Source of the DNA: Micromussa lordhowensis
Lineage: Eukaryota > Cnidaria > Anthozoa > Scleractinia > Lobophylliidae
Reading direction: 5' to 3'
DNA length: 64,000 bases
Assembly: GCA_964020085.1 (NCBI GenBank)
Contig: OZ026607.1
Coordinates: 14,849,041 to 14,913,040, forward strand
Within the stretch, counting starts at the first letter, position 1. The number at the start of each line of letters is the position of its first letter. The notes under the pieces were generated by a model, which saw only the letters and a program-made list of their open reading frames with translations, searched no databases and was not told the origin of the DNA. The position numbers were made by a program, and so were the translations under genes. Shown here one piece after another: positions 45,264 to 57,224 of this stretch.

Positions 45264-45552
45264 GCAAATAAATACTGGCATAGAAAAAGTTATCATGAAA
45301 TTGCAGACGTAATCCAATTTAAAAGTAAATACATTAGAATTGTCATCGAAGCAAGTTCTATTTATTTATTTATTTATTTATTTCCATTTTTTCCTTTCCA
45401 CGTTTACGATATTTCTGTCTCGAATTTCTACTCTGTGAATTTTATCTTTTATCCGGGCTTAAAATCTCAGTAGGGATGTCCAAGACGACAAGTTCTATGC
45501 TTTGTAAAGGAACACATAGTGCCACATCAGCGACCCTGGACCGAGAATTTTT

Positions 45553-46395
45553 TGGCCTGTAAGTTATTTACATCTTTGTCTCATTGTTTCCAATGCTTCC
45601 CTGGTTCAAATACTGTATTTTCTATCCCACTTGTTACACAACCCGGAGATCTCCACAATCTAGCTTTGACAAAAAGTGTATTATATTTAACTCTTCAGTT
45701 TTCTTACTTGCATTTTTGACTTTAAAAAGTCTATCATTACGCTGTAGTCCCGCAAAGATGGAGGAACTTTGTTTTTTCTTCCCTTTTCACGAAATTTAAC
45801 TCTAGAGCTAGTCTCACAAATCCTCAAATTAATATTTGAACTAAAGTACCAAAAACTAATTTCGTGTAATGCTTTTCTATAGAAACACAGAACAAAAAAT
45901 AAGCTCGGCAAGATAATCCCTTCTTTTTCTTCTTGATGTGGTCTTGGCTTTTTGTTAAGCCTTTACTTGGGCTGACTCGGCATGCTCATACAGCTTAACA
46001 TTGTTGTACTTAATCTTTTTCGTGGCTTAATATCTCAATGCGGTGATCCACAAAGTGATAGTATGGCAACTCGACAGCCTTCTTAGCTCTGTAAAGGAGC
46101 AAAGGAACCCGAATCCGTGACACTGGGTTGGGTGCATCAGCATATAATTATCTTCATGCAATCATGCTTCATAAGTGAAAGCACCAAGCCGACTCATGGC
46201 TGCCAGCTTCCAAAGTTGGTTCACAAAATATTATAAAATTTCCCCAGAGGTAATGTTGATTGCTGATATACGAGCAGTCGGAGCTCAGGTAATTCATTCC
46301 ACCCTAACAGTTACTACTAAACACTAGTAGTAACTAAAGATTATGACTGCTTTCGAGGCCGTCACTTATACCTATATATACCGAGGTTTTACAGC
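45553..46395. repeat. Direct repeat X, copy 1 (second copy 47510-48302)
   Basis: The two copies share GTAAGTTATTTACATCTTT-like starts, GCTTCCCTGGTTCAAATACT, GCTGTAGTCCCGCAAAGATG, GATGTGGTCTTGGCTTTTTG, AGGTAATGTTGATTGCTGAT and the TACCGAGG..TTTACAG end, offset about 1.9 kb. Copy 1 has about 45 extra bases near 46100 and contains a perfect hairpin GTTACTACTA/TAGTAGTAAC (46311-46335) that is degraded in copy 2. It lies within the tandem array. Confidence 0.85.
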
Positions 46396-47509
46396 TGATA
46401 ATACTTCAGGTTTTGGTGAAAGTGTTTTTCCAATACAATGAACAATCTGACGTAATTTCGCTTTTTCGAAAAAAATTGCACAGGATTATAAGTGTTATGA
46501 CAGCAGTCCATGGTGACGGTTCACCACTTTCCTGTCCCAGATTTAAATGGCTGCTCTTTAACTTCTACATCCTTTCAACTATCGATGGCATTCTTAGGTA
46601 AAAGCACCACTTCATTTGAGGTTAAAAGTGTCGAGGTATTTCAAAAACATATTGACTCAAATAAAATGAACCGTTTTTGTTGTTTTGTTGAGTCCCTTAT
46701 GGATCAACATTGCTCTAATCTCCGTGGTAGTTCAAAATGTCAATGTGGTTGTCCGAATACAGACAGTCCGGCAGGCCGTTCTTCGTGCTACAAAGAGAAA
46801 GTATTGGGATTTTATCTCCTTCGACTACCGATGGTCTAGGCAATCAAGAGAAAGCGTGAGCGTTGCTCCTTCACATTTATCATCCACGGTATTTCTGACT
46901 ACTTCTTTGGTCTTAATTTCGTTTAGATCATACTCTGCTCATGGCTCATAGCTTCTACAATCGATAGATACAAAGCCTGCAGTCCTCAACAAAATATACC
47001 CCTTCCCAACTAAGGTTAAACAAATATTTATCCCTAGAACCTACTACGTACACCAGAAAATCAAAAGAAAAAAATACGTTTACTCCCATCTTTTTGTTTT
47101 TTCGCAGCCTTACACGTCAACATAGAGAAATTTGAAAATGACGGTCGAATGAAGATCATCATTTCTGTAATCTTTTTCCTGGTTGATAATCTCAATATGC
47201 TGTTGCACAAACTGACGTCCAGTTAGCTGATGTCGCGTTACAAAATATATAATTATATTCTCATGCTCATTCGACTACCGATAGTCTTTTCCAATGCTGG
47301 CCACAATTTTTTTATGTACATTTACTGTCTTTGAGCTGTGGGAACACTATCCCACCAGAAAAAGGAATCCTGACTGCCTATCAACACACAATGAATAATT
47401 TAAAATGAAGACATGGCAACAAGGATGGGAATATTAACTGCTTCAGACGTGTCAGAGGACATCGTCAATGGACGTATCGTATTCGAAAGACGGCTTTTAA
47501 GTGCGCCTT

Positions 47510-48302
47510 TAAGTTATTTACATCTTTCTATCATTATTTTCAAGGCTTCCCTGGTTCAAATACTTTATTTTCTATCTTACTTGTCACGCAACCCGGAGAT
47601 ATCCACAAAATCTGCCTTTGACAAAAAGTTTATTCACACTTCAGTCTTCTTACTTACATATTTTCAACAAGTGAATTTAAAAAGTCTATGATCACGCTGT
47701 AGTCCCGCAAAGATGAAAAGCTGTCTTTTTTTTTTCTTTTTTCACGAAATTTAACTGTAGAGCTAGTCTCACAAATCCTAAAATTAATATTTGAACTAAA
47801 GTACCAAAAAACAATTCCGAGTAATGCCTTTCTATAGAAACACAAAACCAAAAATCAGCTGCAAGATAATGACTTTTTTTCTACTTGATGTGGTCTTGGC
47901 TTTTTGTTAAGCCTTTACTTGGGCTGTCTCGGCATGCTCATACATCTTAGCCTTGTTGTACTTAATCTTATTCGTGCCTTAATATCTCAATACGGTGATC
48001 CACAAAGTGATGGTCTAGCAACTCGACAGCCTTCTTAGCTCTGTACACTGGGGTTTTGTGCATCAGCATATAATTATGATCATGAATCATAACTCCAAGC
48101 CGACTGATGGTTGCCAGCTTCCAAAGTTGCTTCACAAAATATTATAAAATTCCCCCCGAGGTAATGTTGATTGCTGATATACAAGGGGTCGGAGCTCAGG
48201 GAATTGATTCCACAATAACAGTTACTACTAAAAACTGGCAGTAACTAAAGATTATAACTGCGTTCGACGTCGTTACTTTATACCGAGGATTTACAGTTGA
48301 GA
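47510..48302. repeat. Direct repeat X, copy 2
   Basis: Diverged copy of 45553-46395, in the same orientation. Confidence 0.85.
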
Positions 48303-48636
48303 CAGATATACCATAGTGTCAAAGTCCATGTCTCTGAAGCTGCCACTGTATAAACTGTGATTTGTTGATACGTTGCGTGAAGGCGCCAGTTTTCGTAGAC
48401 TCACAACTTTATTCAACTAAAATATTTACGTCAGCATTCAAATGTCTTGCTAAATATTCTTACATTAACTTGTAATGTTTAAGCGTTAGAGCTAATTTGT
48501 AGAAGTATATTTTTTTACGTGCATTATTCTAAGCTGGAAGTACAAATATAAACAGACGTTTGCAATCAAGTGCTCGTTTATCGTAACACCTCCATGCCAC
48601 TGACTCTGTGAGGGGGCGTTAACCAAACAACCCGCT

Positions 48637-49161
48637 GAGAACAATTTCAATGGCCTTGTAGTGCTGCCGTATGTACAGGGCGTTTCTGAGAAAATAGGTC
48701 GTATTTTGCAACAAGAGGCCGAAAGAGCTTACAAACCACAGTTAACCATCAACAGCCTTTCAGTTCCACGCCCCAAAGAGCTAGACGATTCTGACCGCCA
48801 GAAATCAGGCTTATTGTACAAAATCAATTGCACGCAGTGTAATTTTGTGTGCTATGGCCAAAAAGCAAGATCATTAAACACCCTAATTGCGGAGCATAAA
48901 AAGGCAGTGGGTAGTTTTGACCAAAACTCCAAAGTTGCAAGCCATGTCCACCTTTTCAGTCACAACATGAACTTTGAAAAGTACGTCAAGGTCGTTGGTT
49001 TCGAAGCCAGTTACCACGAGCGACTTTTCCTCGAAGCCTGGCACTCTACTTTGGATCCGAACGCTGGGAACGACCATAAAGTCCTACAAAGGCATCGCGC
49101 GAGCATGAATTACATGGTCACGTGTGCAAGCTTTGCGCTATATTATTTAAAAAGCGTATGA
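48637..49161 (+). pseudogene. GIY-YIG retroelement 3' fragment (Penelope-like or related)
   Basis: The frame reads LPYVQGVSEKIGRILQQEAE and AYKPQLTINSLSVPRPKEL, the linker that precedes a C-terminal GIY-YIG nuclease in retroelement polyproteins. Then follow SGLLYKINCTQCNFVCYGQK, ARSLNTLIAEHKKA, HVHLFSHNMNFEKYVKVVGF and ERLFLEAWHSTLDPNAGNDH. The Cys-x2-Cys and EH motifs and the late Glu of LEAWH are present. The YIG motif reads CYG and the usual catalytic Arg before IAEH is Leu (NTLIAEH), so nuclease function is doubtful. Reverse transcriptase is absent: only the 3' end remains, as expected from 5' truncation. It stays open to 49161, 166 codons from the ATG at 48661. Confidence 0.75.
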
Positions 49162-49958
49162 TCACGAACTTCGCTTCCATATCACTGATAAACGTCTGGT
49201 AAAGAATATCAAGAGTCACTAACAGGCCTTTTTTCGATAGACCTTATGACAATTCCTGAGTACAATGTTTCCATTTTTAAATGCATGCAAATAGTTGGAC
49301 AATATCTGAACCAGAAGTAAGCTAACTGCTCTCTGCTCTGTAGGGGGAAATTCTAGGATGTTTAGCTTATAATAAAATTCAATACCTTTAAGCTTGTATT
49401 AACTCGAATTAGATAGCAGGACTTTGTAAAAGGCTTAGGGATTTTGTGTCAGTTGTTGTATAAATTCAATTCGCCTAGCTTAAAATAATTCATTGTAGAT
49501 AGAACCATGTAAGCACCATATAAGTAGTACTTGGTTTATTTAGACGGCCACACTTTCTCTTTTCTAGGTAGATCATGTTTTCTATAGAGGAGAGAGACAT
49601 TAGCCTTGTAACAAATTAAGTGATTTTATTTTTATTTCTACAGGAGTTGATATCCATTCTTGATGAACACTAGCGTTAGACTAGTAATTGGGATGGTGCT
49701 TCTCCACAACGTAAATTTTACTGCTTTCATTGTCCTCCATGTGTACCGAAAGAGATGCTTATATTTACAACTACACCATGTGTATGCTATGGACACAAAC
49801 CCCGTCTATTTCATTTGTGATCCTGTGCATTAACTTAAAACAATTTTTGGAAGAAATAGAGCAAAAACAGTATTTCTTACATGATCACACTTGGGAGGGG
49901 CTACACATTAGTGCGAAATCCTTTGTAAAAATAGTCTGGTTCTCTCTTTCCATCCCAG
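49162..49958. other. No gene recognised
   Basis: AT-rich flank of the GIY-YIG fragment, probably including its 3' untranslated tail. Confidence 0.35.
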
Positions 49959-50060
49959 AGGTGGATTATGTTGTTGCAACAAAATCCAGGAAGATCCACT
50001 CTAGAATTTTTTGGCACGTTAAAGGAACTATGTCATGGTTGGTTTGCGTATCTTGAAAAG
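49959..50060 (+). CDS. Candidate internal exon (34 codons), unidentified
   Basis: An acceptor with pyrimidine tract (CTCTCTTTCCATCCCAG) and donor (GAAAAG/GTAAGC) bracket exactly 102 bases. The frame read from the first base is open: RWIMLLQQNPGRSTLEFFGT and then LKELCHGWFAYLEK, which has convincing protein composition. No neighbouring exon was found within about 3 kb, so it may be a relic or part of a gene with large introns. Confidence 0.35.
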
Positions 50061-52860
50061 GTAAGCCTTAAAATTTGTCCAGTTCATCATTTGCAATACG
50101 TGCCAATTTTCTCAATACTCAACCATCCTTGTTCCTTTATAGTTTATTATTATCTCTTTGGTGTTTTTCTATCTTAGTAAACTACTATTTTCAGCTTTTT
50201 TAAAATTAAGAGGTAAATTTGTCCATTGCCAAAATGACTCAAAATATCACGACTGAGCTCCTTAAATAAGGCAAGTGAAGTGGGGAGGGGCATAAAAAAC
50301 TTAGGGTTAGTCAGAGCTATACAAGCACAGTATCAAAAGAACTGCCATTAATTTGCTTCCACTGGAACCAAATTTGTAATTAGGGAAAGTTCATAGGGTA
50401 CAATAAAGATGGTCCTTGTATATATTTCTATCTACACATTGGTATATGTTTTACAAAAGAGTAGAATGTATTTTGGAATGGTTTTATTGAGCAGCAAACT
50501 TTGCCATACTTTTAATGCTCCTATAGTGTTATTTAGTTTGTTTAAAGTTAAGAACTGTGTGATCATGGTCTTTCATGACCCTTTGATCGTAAGGTTTGTA
50601 TTTAAATTTAATTTTTGTTAAGGGGCATCACACATTCTTGAAATTAAAAATTAATTAGAAATTTCTGAAATAAAATGGTGTTGCATTTATGTTGTTGCTT
50701 TTATTTGTTCCTTAGACAAGCTCCAGAAATATTTTTGGGTGGGCCTCTGTAACCACATGTTATCTTAGTTTATTATGCAACCATTGAAAGGAATGTTTTC
50801 TAGAGCTTGTCGCAAAAAGTTCTAAACACTACCATATTAAGGTTATGCAGACTGAATAGAAACAAAAAACACTCTACCCTGTTGAACTTAAATAGTGGGT
50901 ATAAAAGAAGAGAATTTAACATTGGTTCCCTAGAATTCTCATTCTGTTTTGATTTCTCAAAACTTTTGCTGATTGAAATTAGTTCACAGCCACACCAAAA
51001 CATGTACAGTATTATTTTATAAAACAACCAACGTGTGCCCTTGTTGGTCGAAAGGTGTGTTTAGATAAGAGTATGTTAACACAGTTGTGACGTTTAAGAT
51101 TCAGGCATATTTCTGAGAATTATTTTATAAAAGCAATAGAGCACTTTTTTCCGTGTTTACATAGCCTCATCTAAACACTCGAGGGCTGGGAGAATTCTCA
51201 AAAGTCATGCAAACCCGAGATGTACAGTATTGAAAAAGATGTCGCCAATCTACTACGTTTGTTTTCCAAACTTTTATGAAAACACAGTTCAAGAAGCAAA
51301 TTAGTGCTCTGAGTTCATGGAATCAGGAGAGGAAGATGAAAGTATTTAATCTCATATGACAGAGCTGTAAGAGCCTTAGAGACACAGGCAGTTAATCACA
51401 GTGCAAGGAGACATTGACAAAGATATATGCATTATCAAGCCTCATAGGCTTTTATGCAACTTTTTGCACTAAGTTTTCTTTGCACACTGACTAACCATCC
51501 CTGGATCACAGATGGGGCTGTAGTAATAGTTCTGTTGTAAATATAGAAATGACATAAAATGACATAAAACCAGGAATTACTAAGTTTATTTACCGTGAGA
51601 CCATGCTGGACTATAAGCCAGTCATTTCTAGTCTCTCACATATATTTGTTTTTTCTTGCCTAGCGGACAAAATAATGTTAAAGTGCAAAAACAGGGTGTA
51701 AATTCCCTTGTTTTAATCTCCCACTCCCCAGGTGAGACAAAAATGTCACTGATATATTATTCTCCAAGGATGGTGTTTTGGTTTGAGCCCTCAAAGCCAC
51801 TGTGGAATTTCCAGTTTTGCTTCATACTTTCCCTAAAAATTTGGGCTTTTAAGCCCCCCCCCCTCCCCCAACTGCTCTATCAAAATCTTCAATGACCCCC
51901 GTGTGGGTGGGTACGGATATTTTTTGGAACTACACAATAGAGATATATTATACTGGAACCTTTTTTAAGATAATTAAAATTTTCTTCTGCACAAAGAGAG
52001 AATAGTCACAGGTATTAATATAACTTCTCTGTAGTAGTTATAAATGGCATTTAACAATGCCATTATACTGGACGGTGAGTTGTACACTTGTTTGATACAA
52101 ATGCTGTTATACTGTTTTGCAAAATTGCATCAGGAGGGGGAACCTCCCCTTATGAAGCAGACGGGAAAGCTTGTTGCACCCAGGCTTGTTTTTTTCAAAT
52201 GTTTGGTCTTAATTTGGGGGGCTCGAGCGATACCCAGATTCATCTGCTTCAAACAACTGTCTAGCACCAATTTGATGTTGGATTGTTGACTTGCGACCTA
52301 ACAAGTTTGTGGAGTACTCGTTAACAATTTTGGGACATAAAACTATGACTTAAGGAGGTTGAGACAGGGCTTGCTGACATGTGCATGTAAAATCATAGTG
52401 CAGGAAATCCAAATTTAATAGATTTGAGCTACACCCATACACATATTTTTATATAAAAGGTTTATCGATTGCTTTTATTTTTAAATATGTCAGAAAGTTC
52501 AGTGAAAAGCATTTAATTAGTTTTAAAGCAAAAACACAAGATGTTTTAATCCAAGCTGTTTAAGTCAAAGTCAAATTTCTCCTTGTAATGCCATTACTAA
52601 AACAAGAGAAAAGGTTATGAGAGTTAATTGAAATGATCACATAGCAGAACTACTGTGACGAAGATCAGTGGGAGAACGTGTATGTGCATTATGGGGCCTT
52701 AAGGGTTAACTCTTGGAGTATCAATACTTAAAGAGCCAGTATTACCCATGAGGCTTGCATGCCACTGGGTTCATTATAACACAAGCACTGGGTGCATTCT
52801 ATATGAAATTGACTCTTCAAAAAAAAAATGATGGCATTATTTACACACTTTATGACGAAA
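50061..52860. other. No gene recognised; AT-rich
   Basis: Long AT-rich stretch with short ORFs on both strands, and no motif or repeat structure I can defend. Confidence 0.4.
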
Positions 52861-52869
52861 CTCTAGGAT

Positions 52870-53049
52870 CAATGGGAGTCGTGTGTTTGGCCTGTTTATT
52901 TTATCTACCATATAAAGAATCAACCTGTGCTAAGAGAAATTTTTAAAGACCCTCCTATCCTTTCGTACAGAAAAGGGAGGTCGTTTAAAGAAAAAAAAAA
53001 CAAAGGACCAATGGGAGTCGTGTTTGGCCTGTCTATTTTATTTACCATC
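52870..53049. repeat. Short direct repeat, about 42 bp, offset 140 bp
   Basis: CAATGGGAGTCGTGTGTTTG followed by GCCTGTTTATTTTATCTACC (52870) recurs as CAATGGGAGTCGTGTTTGGC with CTGTCTATTTTATTTACC (53010). It lies directly before the DUF3504 pseudogene at 53050-54141. Confidence 0.8.
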
Positions 53050-54141
53050 AATATTGATAGTGGTGAGCTAGGTCTTGCGGACACCAAAGATCCCGCAAAA
53101 CTGCAAGGAACGGCATGGTTCTATCTTGGTCTTTTCTTCGGGAGACGGGGAAGAGAGAACCAGTGAGAGATGAAACCCGGAATGCTTGTCCTCAGCATGA
53201 CTGCTGAGGGAGAAGAATACTTCGTGCTCAACAGGCAATTTTCCAGCGCAGTACCAGCGACGAAAAACCATCAAGGAGGCCTATCAGATGCCTCGGACTA
53301 GTCTGACGCAAATATATTTTCCCCACCACATCATCCCAGATGTCCTGTGAAAGCAATCAAGAATTACTTTTCACACTTAAATCCAAAACTAGATGCTCTT
53401 TTTCAGCGGCCACAGGAGGTGAAAATTTTTAATCCTGACGAACACAAAGTATGATTTTGCAATGCACCACTCGGACTGAACACTCTCAACACCATGATGA
53501 AATCAACGATGTCTCGTGCCGGACTTCAGCCCCATCTGACAGATCATTGCATCAGGGCAACATCAGTAACAGTACTATCTGACAGCAACTGCGAGACAAG
53601 GCACATCAGGTAAGTGACTGGTCACAAGTCCGATCAATCGATAGTGAGTTACAACGAGCGACCTTCCCTCGAACAACAACTAATGATGTCAAATGCGCTT
53701 AGCGCATTCCTGTATAGCAGCAAAGCTTCACGCCAATCGTCATCTTCTGCCTGTTTCTTTTAACAGCTTTATTGACCATTACACATGTTACATACAACAA
53801 GATAAATAACCGAGAAGAAATGAAATATATATGGAAAGTGATATGAAGTGATAAGGTCAAAAGGGCAGGTGCGAACGGGACGCAAGGACCCATGCGAAGC
53901 ACCGCCCAATTGTTCAGCCAACAAGGAGAACACAACGGCAACTAAGCCTGGAAATACATCAACAACGGCAATCCAAGCAACTCTTGCGTCCGTTTTAGCT
54001 CAGCACAACTTGATCTCGGTTAATTCAAACAACATGGCAAGCCTCGCACATGGCGATCGAGGGCAGCGGTTTCCTCCTCATTTCAACTTTGATAACTGTA
54101 CCAATGTCCACGTTCACAATAATGTCGGCCCTAGCTCTTGA
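53050..54141 (+). pseudogene. DUF3504 / Crypton-like tyrosine recombinase-derived gene, decayed
   Basis: The plus strand gives ELGLADTKDPAKLQG, WFYLGLFFGRRGRENQ and then a TGA. After further frame changes come [88 protein letters not shown]-x-x-R followed by G-H-K and a Tyr (SYNE) is the residual tyrosine-recombinase signature of the DUF3504 domain found in Crypton-derived genes such as QRICH1, ZMYM and KCTD1-type proteins. A separate C-terminal piece at 53848-54141 ends HFNFDNCTNVHVHNNVGPSS, the usual final beta-strand-like tail. Several stops and shifts make it non-functional. Confidence 0.75.
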
Positions 54142-54589
54142 ATTTCTTTCGTCAACATTCTCGGGGTGTCTTTTCAATATTGTTTGCAGGTGTAAATTCC
54201 GAAAATTTGACCTTCTTCGACTGAAGTTTCATCGCTATGATTTGACTGACATTCTAACCCTTTCGCGTTGCTATGGAGCTGACAGTTGTGATAGACATGT
54301 GACAAATATAAATTTTGGAGCGGAAGTTACTTACATTATACCTTCTTTTCCGTTCGAAGAGAGACATTTGCGAAATAAAACGTGGTAAGATTTCAGGAAA
54401 ATTTGGTGGTTGTTTTTAATAAAACGATTATTCCACTCGCGCTTGTTGGATATGCGATGATTATAGCCAATTCGGGGCACACGACGCACGGTGTACACCA
54501 TGGTGTTTACCTTTGTTAATCTATATATACTTAATAAATGCATTGAGAGGTTCTGAGATATGTATTTTGTTTTTCTCTAATTTATCCTT

Positions 54590-55090
54590 CAGACTAAATT
54601 CTCAGAGCTAGTGTCGTTGGAAAAAAAAAGAAAGAGGCTTGAGGCTGCATTGCTGATGCCATAAATGCAGTGAACAGTTGGAAGAAAAAATGTTGAGCAG
54701 GTAGAGAAAATAGGATATTCATCACCTAGATTGTGTAACTCAAAATAATCTTGTAATCGGTAAAGTAAGGTTCCTGTTTATTAAAGTGAATTACTTAATT
54801 TATTTTTCAATCACATTGTTTTTTGAAAACTTCCAAATATTGTCAGTTAAAAGGCGATAAGAAGACATCAGGGAATGTGAAGAACAGGGAGGTCAAAAAT
54901 AAAGAACTGAAAAGATTAAGGGTGGACAGGAAATGGACATTTTATTAGAAGTCGGCTAGCTTTCATTTCACCATGCTATTTAACCATTCATGATATTGCT
55001 TTTTGAAGGATGATGAAAATGAAACCAAACTCTCTGCACAGAGAGTCTCAGTTCTTCTGAGAAGGAAATTGCAAGAACCAAAGGGCCACA
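54590..55090 (+). pseudogene. Possible relic exons of a coiled-coil/charged protein gene
   Basis: Three stretches follow acceptor-like sequences: KFSELVSLEKKRKRLEAALL after TTTATCCTTCAG (about 54594); LKGDKKTSGNVKNREVKNKE after ATTGTCAG (about 54849); and DDENETKLSAQRVS after TTTTTGAAG (about 55009). The first contains stops soon after. The third block recurs at 60367-60466. This is a low-confidence suggestion of a decayed gene; no family recognised. Confidence 0.25.
54985..55080 (+). repeat. 95-bp dispersed repeat (second copy 60367-60466)
   Basis: ATTGCTTTTTGAAGGATGAT, GAAAATGMAACCAAACTCTC, TGCACAGAGAGTCTCAGT and TTCTGAGAAGGAAATTGCAA occur in both places. The 60-kb copy has six extra bases (TAAGCC) in the middle. 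It contains two small hairpins (CTCTCTGCACAGAGAG; CTCAGTTCTTCTGAG). Confidence 0.85.
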
Positions 55091-55517
55091 GACTTTCACT
55101 GGGATTCCTGGTGGACATGATTCCAAGGAGGCATTTGGCGATAATTATATGTTGGTGTCTTAATTACTCCAACAAGTTTTGCCTTTTTGAATATCAATTA
55201 TATGAAATTATAATATGAAATAAAGAAAAAATCAAATTAGTTTAGAAATATTTACATCAAGGACAAAGAGAAAGAATTCTTAAGTTGTATCAAGTATCCG
55301 CAAGACATCTAGTAAAGAATCCACTCTTGAGAGTCAAAGCCAATATTTGTGCACTTGAACTTTAGTAAGCCCTTTTTTTTAGCTTCAACGTTTACTTGAC
55401 CGCTTCATTGCCGGGGGTTTGATAACACTTTTGTGAGTTTTTGACAAAGTGACAGATTGATACATTCGTTGATTGTGATAATGTTCCAGTAATCATTATG
55501 ATTAAGCTAATATTTTT
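55081..55517. other. No gene recognised
   Basis: AT-rich. No motif recognised. Confidence 0.35.
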
Positions 55518-55822
55518 GGAGGCGCGGTGGTCTCATGGTTAGTGCGCTCGACTCCGGAGCGAGCGCTCCGGGTTCGAGCCCTTGCCTGGGACATTGTGTT
55601 GTGTTCTTAGGCAAGACACTTTACTCTCACGGTGCCTCTCTCCACCCAGGTGTATAAATGGGTACCGGCGAATTTAATGCTGGGGGTAACCCTGCGATGG
55701 ACTGGCATCCCATCCAGGGGGGAGTAGAAATATTCCTAGTCGGTTCATGCTAGGAAAACCGGGATAAGCTCCGGCCTGATGGGCCACTTGGCTCGTATGC
55801 AGACTTTACCTTCCCTACCTAA
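55518..55822 (+). mobile_element. tRNA-derived SINE
   Basis: A tRNA-like head carries an A-box-like GTGGTCTCATGGTTAGTG and a perfect B box in GGGTTCGAGCCC (55570-55581), the internal RNA polymerase III promoter. A body follows (AAGACACTTTACTCTCACGG, GGTGTATAAATGGGTACCGG, GCGATGGACTGGCATCCCAT) and a tail ending in TATGCAGACTTTACC. Length is about 300 bp. A second, inverted copy lies at 60060-60352. SINEs depend on LINE machinery for movement. Confidence 0.9.
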
Positions 55823-55985
55823 TATTTTATTATAACTTAATACACGAAGTCAGTATGGCAGCTGAAACCAACCGCATTGTTTCAGTTTTTACCAAGGTAA
55901 TATGTTTGTAAAAAGGGTAAGTTTCTAAAGAAAATGTGGTGCTGCGTTGGTGGGGAGTGTTACAAAACAATTTGGTTTTATAACC
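55823..55985. other. Nothing recognised
   Basis: Short unassigned stretch between the SINE and the 189-bp tandem repeat. Confidence 0.4.
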
Positions 55986-56345
55986 ATGGATGATATTATG
56001 GTCATTGATACCATATTTAAGAAAATAAAGATTAATAATATTATCAATACTTTATATTTTTAGCCTTTTAACTGCAGGGAAAGAATTCTGCCTATTGTTA
56101 TTATTAACTTGATAATTTTTAGTGCATTTTTTTTACATTATCTTTATCTTTATCTTTATAATGTGAGCATAGCCATAGATGATATTATGGTCATTGATAC
56201 CATATTTAAGAAAATAAAGATTGATAATGTTATCAATACTTTATATTTTTAACCTTTTAATTGCAGGGAAAGAATTCTGCCTATTGTTATTATTAACTTG
56301 ATAATTTTTAGTGCAATGTTTTACATTTTCTTTATCTTCACAACA
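55986..56345. repeat. Tandem duplication of a 189-bp unit
   Basis: GATGATATTATGGTCATTGA, then TACCATATTTAAGAAAATAA, TGCAGGGAAAGAATTCTGCC and TTGATAATTTTTAGTGCA recur with offset 189 (55989 and 56178). There are about half a dozen differences over 165 bp. Confidence 0.9.
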
Positions 56346-56824
56346 TATACCCGCTAGCCCAGTGAAAAATGGACAAAACCAGACAAGACCAATTTGTTAA
56401 TATTTAAAAACAATGTCACAAATAAGTGCATTAAGAACCAATCATATTTTCAGGATACAAAGATTTAAAAATTTACTATCTTGGTCTTGTCAACAAAAAT
56501 CTGGCTACATTTAGCAGAAACCACTCATGGTGCAAGCACAGGCAGTCCAATCTTACAAGTAGAGGAGTTGATTGTTTTCTTCTTGTTTTTGTTTTTGTTT
56601 TTTTTGTTTTTTCAGTGACAAGTGCAACAAAAACATGTTTAGTACTGCTTGGTGAGGTTTGAATGACGCTGAAAATAACAAATCGAAATATCATCATTGC
56701 CGGGTCAATCGAATATGACAGAAAATCTAAACAATGGTCGGAGAATGGCAAAAAAACGAATAGGATAAAGTTACTTTTCCTTCCGACGCTGGCTAACTTA
56801 AATTACGAAAAATTATGTCTAATT

Positions 56825-56966
56825 AAGAAATGGTGAACGTGCAGCGTGCGGTTATCGAGTTATATATGCACGCGGGAGGTTGCTAAGCACGAAAGAAGCG
56901 TAAGTAGCAAACCTCCCAAGTGCATATATAACTCGATAACCGCACGCTGCACGTTCACCATTTCTT
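56825..56966. repeat. Long palindrome/foldback with about 60-bp near-perfect arms
   Basis: AAGAAATGGTGAACGTGCAG, CGTGCGGTTATCGAGTTATA, TATGCAC..GGGAGGTTGCT is mirrored exactly, apart from one or two bases, by AGCAAACCTCCC..GTGCATATATAACTCG to ..CATTTCTT. The loop is about 21 bases. It is a young foldback MITE, or the core of one. Confidence 0.9.
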
Positions 56967-57224
56967 TTATAACATAGATATTTTTCAAGACATTTTTATT
57001 AAATCTTGCAATGCTTACATGAGGTCAAAAGCACGATAAACCGCGAGAAAATGTTCATTCAGAAAGTTGACAAAGCGACACATCGACATTTTTCTTTGAC
57101 TGCCGTGAGTTACTTCAAACTGCTCAGTTAACCTAAATACCGAACTAACAACAAAGAGAAATGACTATCGGAAGAAGCGTTTGTTTTAGAAAATTTAGTT
57201 CAATTTGATCAGTTTTCCGAAGAA

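Larger units (their letters stand above)
38240..48302. repeat. Degenerate tandem array (about 10 kb) of an unidentified repeated gene-like unit
   Basis: Landmark phrases recur many times in the same order and orientation. GATCAACATTGCTGTAATCT followed by CTGTCGTGG-like sequence appears near 39424, 40961, 42050, 42324, 43085, 44134, 46699 and 47152, and more diverged near 45984 and 47940. GATGTGGGAACTGTATCCC-like sequence appears near 39650, 41163, 42541, 43261, 44347 and 47334. TTTGAGGTTAAAAGTGTCGA-like sequence appears near 40424, 41969, 44072 and 46607. Units are 0.7-1.5 kb and well diverged. Minus-strand translations share short peptides (HDRDYSNVD at two units, NHERDYSNDD at a third; KKTIGSRRR or RKTIGSRRR at two), with hydrophobic stretches. 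No intact gene and no recognised domain. Confidence 0.8.
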
